From assembly GCA_903896745.1 (NCBI GenBank), contig CAITZA010000140.1, positions 1 through 37,651 on the forward strand: 37,651 nt of DNA. Direction: 5' to 3'. This document shows, piece by piece, positions 1 to 7,515 of this stretch. A model generated the notes under the pieces. The model searched no databases and was not told the DNA's origin. It was given only the letters and a program-made list of their open reading frames with translations. The translations under genes and the position numbers were made by a program. Each line of letters starts with the position of its first letter. Positions within the stretch are counted from its first letter, which is position 1. Source of the stretch: an uncultured Desulfomonile sp. Its GTDB lineage: Bacteria; Desulfobacterota; Desulfomonilia; Desulfomonilales; Desulfomonilaceae.

Positions 1-116
1 AGTAAACGCCCGTCATCCGGTGATCGAACTATTACCGTGTAATCCTCGGAACTAAGTTTTACAAGCCTCACAAAGGCCCCGCGAATACCTTCTTTTTGTT
101 TTGCTATTTCAAACAT
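1..116 (-). CDS. Unknown protein, N-terminal part only
   Basis: The open frame runs off the left edge of the window, so only about 38 N-terminal residues are visible (begins MFEIAKQKEGIRG). It starts at an ATG at 116-114. No Shine-Dalgarno sequence precedes it; instead a TATAAT box in an extended -10 context ends 7 bases before the ATG, so the message could be leaderless or nearly so. The visible residues are charged with short hydrophobic stretches, without a signal peptide or a motif I recognise. Frame openness and promoter placement are the only support, and the function is unknown. Confidence 0.5.
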   Translation of the reverse strand, partial: MFEIAKQKEGIRGAFVRLVKLSSEDYTVIVRSPDDGRL

Positions 117-122
117 AGGACA

Positions 123-131
123 ATTATACCA
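123..131 (-). promoter_or_regulatory. Extended -10 promoter element for the gene at 1-116
   Basis: Read on the minus strand this is TGGTATAAT, a perfect TATAAT hexamer with the TGn extension. No good -35 hexamer lies 16-18 bases upstream, which is tolerated in extended -10 promoters. The predicted transcription start falls at or next to the ATG at 116. Confidence 0.5.
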
Positions 132-279
132 CACAGGATAACAAATTTGATAACACTGTTGACTGTTAATTTTTCAACCAGTCAGCAATATAGTTTTATT
201 CCAATCTCCATTTTACAAAATTCTTCATCGAGAATATAATTAAACGATTGATTGGAAAAAATTTAAAGAGAAATATCTA

Positions 280-1026
280 ATGAAAAATGAATTAATAATA
301 GAAACCATCGATTTGGTTAAAGATTATTTTGATGGTGACAGAGTCATACATGCGCTGAGAAGCGCCAACATAAAAATTTTTCGGGGGGAGATGGTGGCAA
401 TCATGGGGCCTTCCGGGTCTGGAAAGTCAACCTTGCTTTATGTGCTGGGGTTGTTGCATCCACCTACGGCAGGACAATATCTGTTCAAGGGACAGGACAT
501 TCTAGAATATACAAAAGAAGAGCAGGCCCTGTTCAGGAATCGGGAGCTCGGTTTTGTTTTTCAGAGTTGTGACCTGCTCGCCAATTCAACGGTATTCGAA
601 AACCTGGAACTTCCACTTATTTATGCTGAAACAGACAGGCAATCCAGACGGTCGAAGATATTGCGAGCTCTTGATAGGGTAGGGTTATCCCATCGGGTTG
701 ATCATTGGTCCAACAGGTTGTCGGGAGGTGAGCGTCAGCGTGCGGCAATTGCGCGAGCCCTTGTCAACAATCCGTCATTGATACTTGGTGATGAACCGAC
801 TGGCCAGCTAGATCAGAAAAACACGGAAATAGTAATTGAGCAGTTGCGTGACATAGCCAGACAAGGCTTTACAGTGGCCCTGGTTACGCACGAAGACGAG
901 ATTGGAGCCGCGTGCGACAGAATAATAAAAATAAGGGATGGCGCTGTTGTTTCAGATGGTCTCGAAAACTATGTCGTACCCTCCGATCGCATACCGAAAC
1001 CATCAGAAATAAGCGCAGCCAATTAA
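280..1026 (+). CDS. ABC transporter ATP-binding protein, LolD/MacB type
   Basis: A cytoplasmic ATPase subunit of 248 residues. All core motifs are present: Walker A GPSGSGKST (43-51), Q-loop Gln95, signature LSGGERQR (147-154), Walker B LILGDEPTG (167-175), a D-loop near 177 and switch His204. The combination fits the LolD/MacB/FtsE class, which works with FtsX-like permeases in lipoprotein release, macrolide or peptide export, or cell division. No permease or membrane-fusion gene lies beside it here, so it is an orphan ATPase in this window and its substrate cannot be named. The ATG at 280 is preceded by a weak AAAGAG site at 265-270. The C-terminal tail after residue 225 is short and lacks a recognisable domain. 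Confidence 0.85.
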   Translation: MKNELIIETIDLVKDYFDGDRVIHALRSANIKIFRGEMVAIMGPSGSGKSTLLYVLGLLHPPTAGQYLFKGQDILEYTKEEQALFRNRELGFVFQSCDLLANSTVFENLELPLIYAETDRQSRRSKILRALDRVGLSHRVDHWSNRLSGGERQRAAIARALVNNPSLILGDEPTGQLDQKNTEIVIEQLRDIARQGFTVALVTHEDEIGAACDRIIKIRDGAVVSDGLENYVVPSDRIPKPSEISAAN

Positions 1027-1110
1027 TCTTCCCGTTTCACGCCGGCAGACCTGGATAATCATATATTGAATCGCTCTTTTTTATATCAACGCCTGTAAGT
1101 AAACAATGTC

Positions 1111-1416
1111 CTAATGTCCGCAGGCGCAGGGGTCTGACGCATCGGGCTGTATCGGATGAGTAAGCCTTATTCTGCCATTAGCAATTTCTATCAATCCAGC
1201 CTGTTCAATTGTTCCCAGGATAGCCCTGCATTCTTCAACCGGGATTCCAAGGTACACCGGCAAGAGTTTTTCATAATTATCCAGTTGCTTGCTCAAAGCT
1301 AAGGAATACAGGGTCATTACGACCTGTTTATGGACAATGTCCATGATAGGTTTGTTCATCAGTTCCTGAATATGATCATCATAAACAAGAATGTTTCCTA
1401 CACTGGCAGTACACAT
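1111..1416 (-). CDS. Small winged-helix-like protein with a Cys-rich tail, unknown function
   Basis: The open frame extends upstream to 1470, but AAGGAGAAGTCC directly before the ATG at 1416 is a strong ribosome site and fixes the start there, giving about 101 residues (begins MCTASVGNILVY). The C-terminal half (roughly residues 50-88) reads like a winged-helix fold, with a helix-turn-helix-like stretch around PVEECRAILGTIEQAGLIEI followed by a short beta wing. The protein ends in DPCACGH, which could bind a metal. It is the last gene of a minus-strand operon, 57 bases after the nucleotidyltransferase. It could be a small regulator or a metal-linked accessory protein. The fold is a guess from residue pattern and no family name is claimed. 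Confidence 0.6.
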   Translation of the reverse strand: MCTASVGNILVYDDHIQELMNKPIMDIVHKQVVMTLYSLALSKQLDNYEKLLPVYLGIPVEECRAILGTIEQAGLIEIANGRIRLTHPIQPDASDPCACGH

Positions 1417-1473
1417 GGACTTCTCCTTAACGCATTTTTTAGAATATAGTTCTGTTTGTAAGGTTATCAAGGT

Positions 1474-2217
1474 TTAGAAGCATCTTTTTTGGCGGGAGTA
1501 GATAAAATCTATGAACTCGGCATAACTGTGAGGAGTTCCTATATCAAAAAAAGCGCCGGTCTGTTCAAGCCCATACATTGAACCACTGGATACCAGGGAT
1601 GGAAAAATGTCCTTTTCCATGGAAAAAACCTTATTATCCGGCAAGTTACTAATCAGGTCATAAGATACCATGGAAAAACCCGCGTTGATCAAACCCGGCC
1701 CATCTGAGATTTCTGATTTTTCCTGAAACTCTTGAATCATACCGGATGGCTTCAGTAAAACAGACCCATACCTACTAACATCCGGAACCTTGCACAAAGA
1801 CAATGTTACAATTGCATCAGTTTTATTATGGAATTCAAAAAGTCTAGCAATATCAGCGTCAAAATAGGTGTCACCATTAACAAGCAAGGTAGGGTTGGTA
1901 GCAAATTGCTGAGCGTTTTTCACTGCGCCACCGGTTCCTAGAGGAGTTGTTTCCCGGGAAATCTCTATAGAGATGTCGGACGACCGGTACTTGTGAGCAA
2001 AAGTCTCAATATGTTCGGACATGTATCCAGTTAACAGGACTATTCGCTGGATTCCCTTTTGGGCCAGAGATTCTATTAGGATTTCCAGGAAAGGCTGATC
2101 TCCTATCAGGGCCATGGGCTTTGGTCTGTCGGACACAACCGTTTTCAGGCGAGATCCGATCCCTCCGGCAAGTAAAAAGGCGCTAAATGGGAAAGGTTGA
2201 GTAATCAAGTCCGTCAT
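1474..2217 (-). CDS. Sugar-1-phosphate nucleotidyltransferase, HddC/GmhD-like
   Basis: A Rossmann-type nucleotidyltransferase of 247 residues that would transfer NMP from an NTP to a sugar 1-phosphate. The N-terminal signature LAGGIGSRLKTVVSDRPKPM and the metal-binding LVNGDTYFD are intact, and the size is typical of the short forms without an acyltransferase tail. The closest recognised type is D-glycero-D-manno-heptose 1-phosphate guanylyltransferase, but mannose- and glucose-type enzymes share these motifs, so the sugar is uncertain. The frame is open from 2262, yet the ATG at 2217 forms an ATGA overlap with the stop of the E1-like gene, indicating translational coupling. No other heptose or LPS gene is adjacent, which makes the pairing with a ThiF-type enzyme unusual. 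Confidence 0.75.
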   Translation of the reverse strand: MTDLITQPFPFSAFLLAGGIGSRLKTVVSDRPKPMALIGDQPFLEILIESLAQKGIQRIVLLTGYMSEHIETFAHKYRSSDISIEISRETTPLGTGGAVKNAQQFATNPTLLVNGDTYFDADIARLFEFHNKTDAIVTLSLCKVPDVSRYGSVLLKPSGMIQEFQEKSEISDGPGLINAGFSMVSYDLISNLPDNKVFSMEKDIFPSLVSSGSMYGLEQTGAFFDIGTPHSYAEFIDFIYSRQKRCF

Positions 2218-2987
2218 TCCGATGTTACAAAATTGGATTTCCTGATTCTGGCGCAGATACATTCAGGGCCACGACTCAAATGGACAACCTGATAATGATT
2301 GCGCCACACATCTATCGTTAAAAGACCCGGAATCAGGTTTGCAAAATCGCCCACCAGCAATTTGATAGTTTCGGTGACCTGAATGGAAGCGACCAAGGTA
2401 GCGATTGAAGACAGGACTCCCACTGTAGAGGCCTTTTGATGTCCGGAAACTTCACATGGATCAGGCCAAAGGCATCTCAGGCATGGTGTCATGCCGGGTA
2501 TTATGGTCATGACATTCCCTGCCGTTTCTACCGCTCCGCCAAATACATAAGGGATTCCACGAGACAATATCGAATCGTTCACAACATATCGGGTTGTTGT
2601 ATTATCCACCGCATCAACCACAACATCAATCGAGTCGATAAGCGCATCGATGTTGTGGGGGCCAATCTCGGCATCAATAGCCTCAATCCGGATATTGGAA
2701 GCGCTTCTGGCAAGATGTCTCTGACCAGCCTCAACTTTACTCAAGCCGTTGGCCACATCACACTCGTCATAAAGGATTTGACGATGTAAGTTGTGGATTT
2801 CAGGAAAATCCCTGTCTACAATTCGAATAAAACCGACACCGGCTCGCGCCAGTAATATGGAGATCAATGATCCCAACGCCCCCTGGCCGGTAACCAGGAC
2901 TCGCGCAGACTCTATCCTCGACTGGCCTGACTCGCCAATAACATTCAGAAGTGTGTGACGATCATATCTGGAAACAGAATTACCCAT
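2214..2987 (-). CDS. E1-like adenylyltransferase, ThiF/MoeB/HesA family
   Basis: A 257-residue member of the family that adenylates the C-terminus of ubiquitin-like sulfur carriers (MoaD, ThiS) or of peptides. Visible hallmarks are the nucleotide-binding GQGALGS (34-40), EIHNLHRQILY with the conserved Arg69 (64-73), VDAVDNTTTRY (124-133) and two zinc-binding cysteine pairs, CLRC (169-172) and CIC (243-245). Length matches MoeB/ThiF without a rhodanese domain. No MoaD, ThiS or other -GG tailed partner is encoded in the window, so the substrate is open. It sits between a receiver protein and a nucleotidyltransferase, with an ATGA junction to the latter. A weak AGAG precedes the ATG at 2987. Confidence 0.82.
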   Translation of the reverse strand: MGNSVSRYDRHTLLNVIGESGQSRIESARVLVTGQGALGSLISILLARAGVGFIRIVDRDFPEIHNLHRQILYDECDVANGLSKVEAGQRHLARSASNIRIEAIDAEIGPHNIDALIDSIDVVVDAVDNTTTRYVVNDSILSRGIPYVFGGAVETAGNVMTIIPGMTPCLRCLWPDPCEVSGHQKASTVGVLSSIATLVASIQVTETIKLLVGDFANLIPGLLTIDVWRNHYQVVHLSRGPECICARIRKSNFVTSE

Positions 2988-3029
2988 CTCTGCATTTGTC
3001 TCTTGTTCAATCGATGAAAAAACTTCCCG

Positions 3030-3512
3030 CTAGTAACTCGGGGGCTTTGGAGGTCTCTCGATGTCTTCCCATACTACTCCAAGTCGCTCCCTGAAAAATG
3101 GCCCAATCCGCTTGAATAACTGAGGCCAATGAGCCTGAGTTTTTCCAATACTATCAAAAATTTCACTGATAAATATTGGCAATCTAGCCAGTTCATCTTT
3201 TGGGATGAATGAAACAGCCCCGAGTCTTATAGATCTGTTCAGGCTGTCTATGTTGATGGCGTGGGCTGTCAGCATGGCAGCGGGCAAATTTCTCTTACGG
3301 CACTCTTCCAGAAGATCAAAACCGCTAACACCCATGATGTCCAGGATCACCAAATCAAAACTGTCGTTCAGAATATAATTTAACCCCGCATCAAAATTTC
3401 CAGCGGTTTCAACTTGGCACTCAGGCAATTGTTCCTTGATAACTTCAAGAATATCCGGTTCATCGTCAACAGCAAGAATTCTCTTCCCTCTCATGATCTC
3501 TGATGTCGACAT
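3030..3512 (-). CDS. Single-domain response regulator (receiver)
   Basis: A CheY-like receiver with a C-terminal extension and no DNA-binding domain. Acidic pocket DDEPD, phospho-acceptor Asp in LVILDIMG, the Thr of MLTAH and the Lys of FIPKDE are all present. The C-terminal 40 residues (around HWPQLFKRIGPFF and ending RPPKPPSY) are not a known output domain. Two upstream in-frame Met codons exist, but CAGGAGAGCGCC immediately before the ATG at 3512 selects that start (160 residues). It is the first gene of the operon with the E1-like enzyme, which follows after 42 bases. No cognate kinase is adjacent, so it probably acts through protein contact, possibly on an operon partner (inference). Confidence 0.8.
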   Translation of the reverse strand: MSTSEIMRGKRILAVDDEPDILEVIKEQLPECQVETAGNFDAGLNYILNDSFDLVILDIMGVSGFDLLEECRKRNLPAAMLTAHAINIDSLNRSIRLGAVSFIPKDELARLPIFISEIFDSIGKTQAHWPQLFKRIGPFFRERLGVVWEDIERPPKPPSY

Positions 3513-3930
3513 GGCGCTCTCCTGAAACATGTCAGTTCATGAAGGTGAACATAAGTTGTACCATTGTGTTACCATTGAAAATCATGTGACGATCTCAATT
3601 GTGTCTTTAGAAAGTTAAATAATCCGAACAAAACTGTCAAATTTTTTCCTTACTAATATTTCCGGACCTAACACGACTTTTTTGCCTGACCTGAATTGAA
3701 ACCGAAAAAAATAGTTCATCAAAAACAAAGAAGTAATATCATAACTATTGGGCATATATTCATAATAATGAATTACAGACTCAAATAAGCTCATCACATC
3801 AAGAATGCAGATTTAGAAGGCCTCGCAAATAGAAATGCGTCGGATTTTTCGAATTAACTGAATTCAGTGAATAGTTTTTGTTGGTAAGCTATGCTATAAT
3901 TGATAATTATTGATCAAAGCGCTGGTAGAG
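3513..3930. other. Divergent intergenic region, AT-rich, with short direct repeats
   Basis: About 420 bases lie between the receiver gene (minus) and the secreted protein gene (plus). I see two direct copies of TACCATTG at 3559-3566 and 3570-3577, 11 bases start to start, and an extended -10 (TGCTATAAT) at 3892-3900 for the rightward gene. A 60-codon open frame on the minus strand at 3615-3797 has a GTG start without a ribosome site and is not accepted as a gene. Nothing else is recognisable. Confidence 0.45.
3892..3900 (+). promoter_or_regulatory. Extended -10 promoter element upstream of the secreted protein gene
   Basis: TGCTATAAT has a perfect hexamer with the TGn extension. The predicted start of transcription near 3907 leaves either a leader of about 24 bases before the ATG at 3931 or almost none before the TTG at 3910. 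No convincing -35 element is visible. Confidence 0.45.
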
Positions 3931-4515
3931 ATGATCTGTAAGTTAGATAACATATTGATGGCAATACTGTTTGTGGCTGTTTTTGTCGTTTGGGGTGATC
4001 AATGTTTTGGGCAGAATTTTCCGTTCATGGTTCCTGAAGCCCCCGAGTTTGATTCCCCTGATTCCATGGAAAAACCTCCGTCATCGAGTAGACCGATTGA
4101 TCAGAACAAACCCTTCCGGTCCAATTCAGGAAACCTCAAACCGCAGTTCGAAGTTGGCTCGATGATGCCATCCAATGTTCCCGAGGCCCCGGTATCGAAT
4201 AATGATTATTCGGCTTCTTACAGGCCTGGTCCCGTCAGAACGCCTGCTGCGGAAACGCAACAAGCTCCGCCCGCCATGGCCCAACCCCAAAAACCAGTAG
4301 CCTCAATACCGCCACAAGGCTCAGCTACGGGTATGCGACCTCAAACTGACTGTTCTGAGTTTCCCATGCTGATAGCTCGTTCCAAATCAGATATGGAAAT
4401 GCAGATGACCTCTCGTCATTACCTGACGTGTTTGATGCAGGGCGGCTGGTCGATGGAACAGGCCAGAGACCAGGTAATCAGAACCATTGAGACTGCATAC
4501 AGGCCCGGCAGATAA
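3931..4515 (+). CDS. Secreted proline-rich protein, unknown function
   Basis: An exported protein of about 194 residues. The N-terminus from the ATG at 3931 gives a classic signal peptide: Lys4, a hydrophobic core ILMAILFVAVFVVW, and a likely cleavage site after CFGQ. A long low-complexity middle rich in Pro, Ser, Ala and Gln follows (to about residue 135), then a compact, probably folded C-terminal module with two cysteines (around DCSEF and YLTCLMQGG) and an amphipathic helix near EQARDQVIRTIETAY. A TTG at 3910 opens the same frame earlier; neither start has a well-placed ribosome site, so the N-terminus is uncertain by seven residues. It is convergent with the SEC-C gene. The architecture suggests a periplasmic linker protein with a small globular tail. 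Confidence 0.6.
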   Translation: MICKLDNILMAILFVAVFVVWGDQCFGQNFPFMVPEAPEFDSPDSMEKPPSSSRPIDQNKPFRSNSGNLKPQFEVGSMMPSNVPEAPVSNNDYSASYRPGPVRTPAAETQQAPPAMAQPQKPVASIPPQGSATGMRPQTDCSEFPMLIARSKSDMEMQMTSRHYLTCLMQGGWSMEQARDQVIRTIETAYRPGR

Positions 4516-4581
4516 AATTGAGCCCGATCATCTGAACCTCAAGCTCAAGCAGTCTATAAATAAAAAACAGAAAATCATCTC

Positions 4582-4872
4582 TCATGATGCGCCACAACAC
4601 CTCTTAAATTTTTTTCCCGACCCACAGGGACACGCGGCATTCAGTGTGGGCCTGTCAGACCGAACGACTGTCGATTTAGGGCGAATCATTTTTTGGGCTT
4701 TCGCATTTTGAAATAGCGCATACAATGTGGCGCCTACCATGACTACCCATACGATGATGAGTCCAATATTTTCTGTTGTGTTGAACATGCCAGAACTGAG
4801 GAACCAGATCAACGCTGCTGTCCAGAGAACAATCCAGAACATTGCGTAGTAAGGGCTTTTTATTTTTTTCAT
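4582..4872 (-). CDS. Small membrane protein with C-terminal SEC-C zinc motif
   Basis: The protein has 96 residues. Two transmembrane helices (about 9-27 and 36-54) are followed by a basic linker and a C-terminal SEC-C motif, CPCGSGKKFKRCCG (81-94), whose four cysteines 81, 83, 92 and 93 would bind zinc. In SecA and many stand-alone proteins this motif mediates contacts with SecB, ribosomes or other partners. By the positive-inside rule the motif should face the cytoplasm. A membrane-anchored SEC-C is less common than soluble forms, so a role at the membrane in protein export or ribosome contact is possible but unproven. The ribosome site before the ATG at 4872 is weak. It is transcribed divergently from the radical SAM gene. 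Confidence 0.72.
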   Translation of the reverse strand: MKKIKSPYYAMFWIVLWTAALIWFLSSGMFNTTENIGLIIVWVVMVGATLYALFQNAKAQKMIRPKSTVVRSDRPTLNAACPCGSGKKFKRCCGAS

Positions 4873-5063
4873 TTAATTTTGCGCTTGCCTGTCCCAATAT
4901 ATTTTTTGATAAAGATTCCTTTACCAGAACATTATTGTCAAACAGTAAATCAGATTTGGGGTAAAATTATATATGTTCGCTAAAAGCCGGGTCAATATGC
5001 TATTAATATAAATTTGGACTAAAGGCGCACTTAAATTAAACTATTTGCTGTAGAAGGTGAGCG

Positions 5064-7460
5064 GTGAGTTTCTTATTCATAAACGTTAATCAGGATGTTG
5101 GCTGGGAGTCCTCAGAGAGTATTCCCATTTCCTTGGGTTATATACTGGCAAACTTGAAAGGAGCGGGTTTTGATGGGACTATTCTGGACGATCTCAGGGA
5201 CAGTCCTCTGACTTTCAAGGCCCTGGATCAGGCAATATTGCGCCTGAACCCTGTGTTGATCGGTTTTACTGCTTATCAGAGCACCATAGACCGAATCAGG
5301 TTTTTAAGCAGGTATATCAAATCCCGTTACAGGAAGATTCTGATAGCCTTGGGGGGACCTCAAATCCCGTCGATGCCGTCTGACGCCCTGGAGGATCTGG
5401 ATGACATCGATATTCTGGTTCGAGGTGAAGGCGAAGTAGTAATTCTTGACATAGCGCATGCCCTGAAAGCGAGTCAGTCTCTCGAAAATGTGAATGGTAT
5501 AACTTACCGGCTCAACGCACGGATTATTGATCAGGCCCCAAATGTTGACGGTCCTGATGACCTCGACGTCTATCCGTCTCCCTATCTAAACAATATAATC
5601 AATCTTGACGGAAAAGATACCGCCATCCTTTTGTCATCGCGTGGATGCAAGAGCAACTGTTTTTTTTGTATAACTCCGTCCCTGTGCAAAGGAAAAATCA
5701 GATACCATTCGATTGAAAGAGTTATGCAGGAGATGGCGCATCTGTCCAAACAGGGCATTGAACGTTTTTGGTTTGCTGACCCCAATTTTACCGAGAACCG
5801 TCAGAGAACCCTAGATTTTGTGGAGAAGAAGATAGATCTTGGAATCGTTACACCTTTCTGGTTTCAAACCAGGAGTGATCTGATTGATGAGGAATTGCTT
5901 GAGGCTCTGAAAAAAAGCGGGGCTGACACAGTAGCCTTTGGATTGGAATCCGCTAGCCCTACGGTATTGAAAAATATCAACAAACGTCTGGATATTGGTC
6001 AACTCAGGAAAAATATCGAATACGCCAGGTCCATAGGATTAAATGCCGAGCTTTTCACTATTTACGGCTTGCCAGGCGAAACAGTGGATGATGCGCGAAT
6101 AACCCTTGATTTCGTGAAATCCCTTGAGATACCGGTTGAACTGAATTCCGGTTCCCAGCAAATGCAGCTTTATTTCGGCTCAGCCTATGAAAGAAATCCT
6201 GGTCGATATTCGATAAAACCATTCCAAAAAAGGAAGCCGCGGTATCTGTCAGTTGGAGACAACTTCGAAACCACGGCAATGTCTTCATCTGAAATCAGAA
6301 AAGTCAGAAACTTGTGGGCCCTGGCAAATGAACAACTTGAAAGGGACGTTTATTATAAACAGCGGGTTTTTGAGATAATAGATTTTCTTTTGGAAAATAA
6401 ACAGGATCTAGAGGATGAAATTCAGTATTACGCCTATGGGGCCCTATCTAGCGCTGCTATCGAAGAATTTGATTTGCTCGTCGGCTTTTTAAAAGGATAT
6501 ACAGGCAGGTCCTCTGGCGCGGATTCCTGCGTAGAGGACATAATCAGGGCGCTCAATTTTTTCAGGGAAACCCAGGAAGAGTCTGGTCCCTCAGATCGAC
6601 TCATTTTTGATTCAAGGAGTTACATGGATGGGGTCCCCTTTACAGGAATATCGGGTAAATACTGGGATGTGCTCCTGGGGCATGGACTCTTGCTTCCGGA
6701 ATTTGAGAGAGGACTGACCGGTGTCCAGTCAGGCCAGGAAGCAGAGTTTTCTTTTACGTTTCCCAATGATTACCACCAGGCGGAACTCCGCGAAAAAACA
6801 GTTGAGGTTCATGTCAAGATTCACAAGGTTTTCAAACCCGTGAAAGCAGAAACATTGGACGATGTTCTAAATCTTGACATTAGAAATCAGTATAAATTTG
6901 ATGACCTGGATACTCTAAGAGATCAAAATGATATTCTCTACTATTTAACACTACGTGACATTGATCCTCATGATCTTCTTGGAACTCCCAGCCATTTCCT
7001 GACCTTGGCTCATCGCTTGGCCAAGCTTGGGAAACAGGATAAAATACGGGAACTTGCCTCTCTTGTTGCCAATAAGCCTCCTGCTTTGAGAGCCCTGGCG
7101 GACACTTTAGCAGCGGCAGGCAAATTCGAGTTGGCCCTCGAAAATTACGTTGACCAATCGGGAAACCTGGTGTCAGGGGTTTTGAAGCGGGTGCGATTGC
7201 TTATCAGATTGGGGCGCTCGCAACAGGCAATAAATCTGTTGAAGACCATCCCGGAATCTACGGATCTGGATTTCCAGGAAACGATGCTTGAATGCCTGAA
7301 GTCCGGCGCCTCTGATTGGGGACGAATACCTTCACTAGAGAAGCATGTCCTGGATCTCAGGGTAAAAAACGCGCTTGAAAAAGAGCTTATGTCGAGAAAG
7401 GGGCAGGCATCGAATCGCCCTTCAATACATGGATTTCCAACAGGTGAAGATTCAAGGTAG
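5064..7460 (+). CDS. Radical SAM protein fused to a trigger-factor-type PPIase domain and helical repeats
   Basis: A 798-residue multidomain protein. Residues 1-140 form a cobalamin-binding-like Rossmann domain but lack the DxHxxG base-off histidine motif. Residues 185-375 form a radical SAM barrel with the [4Fe-4S] ligands Cys195, Cys199 and Cys202 (CX3CX2C) and the downstream GLES (293-296) and YGLPGET (334-340) motifs. After a helical linker, residues 515-595 match an FKBP fold of the trigger-factor PPIase kind: GHGLLLPEFERGLTGVQSGQ (539-558) and FPNDYHQAELREKTVEVHV (566-584). The C-terminal 640-775 is alpha-helical and TPR-like. The GTG at 5064 follows AAGGTGAGCG. The reaction is unknown; the PPIase and repeats suggest it works on, or is guided to, a protein or peptide. 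It lies 55 bases upstream of the crotonase gene. Confidence 0.82.
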   Translation: MSFLFINVNQDVGWESSESIPISLGYILANLKGAGFDGTILDDLRDSPLTFKALDQAILRLNPVLIGFTAYQSTIDRIRFLSRYIKSRYRKILIALGGPQIPSMPSDALEDLDDIDILVRGEGEVVILDIAHALKASQSLENVNGITYRLNARIIDQAPNVDGPDDLDVYPSPYLNNIINLDGKDTAILLSSRGCKSNCFFCITPSLCKGKIRYHSIERVMQEMAHLSKQGIERFWFADPNFTENRQRTLDFVEKKIDLGIVTPFWFQTRSDLIDEELLEALKKSGADTVAFGLESASPTVLKNINKRLDIGQLRKNIEYARSIGLNAELFTIYGLPGETVDDARITLDFVKSLEIPVELNSGSQQMQLYFGSAYERNPGRYSIKPFQKRKPRYLSVGDNFETTAMSSSEIRKVRNLWALANEQLERDVYYKQRVFEIIDFLLENKQDLEDEIQYYAYGALSSAAIEEFDLLVGFLKGYTGRSSGADSCVEDIIRALNFFRETQEESGPSDRLIFDSRSYMDGVPFTGISGKYWDVLLGHGLLLPEFERGLTGVQSGQEAEFSFTFPNDYHQAELREKTVEVHVKIHKVFKPVKAETLDDVLNLDIRNQYKFDDLDTLRDQNDILYYLTLRDIDPHDLLGTPSHFLTLAHRLAKLGKQDKIRELASLVANKPPALRALADTLAAAGKFELALENYVDQSGNLVSGVLKRVRLLIRLGRSQQAINLLKTIPESTDLDFQETMLECLKSGASDWGRIPSLEKHVLDLRVKNALEKELMSRKGQASNRPSIHGFPTGEDSR

Positions 7461-7515
7461 ATATCTGCAAATGTGCGGTTGTTTTCTTATGAAGCCATGA
7501 GGAGATTGGAACAAT

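Noticed and set aside
160-184. TGACTG-N13-CAGTCA inverted repeat between the first two genes
   Set aside because: A 6-base arm with an AT-rich loop is common by chance. It is not a terminator and has no clear operator context.
2436-2789. 117-codon plus-strand frame inside the E1-like gene
   Set aside because: Antisense to a well-supported gene, with a His/Tyr/Ile-rich, domain-free translation.
3615-3797. 60-codon minus-strand frame upstream of the receiver operon
   Set aside because: GTG start without a ribosome site and a Phe/Tyr/Lys-rich translation typical of AT-rich spacer DNA.
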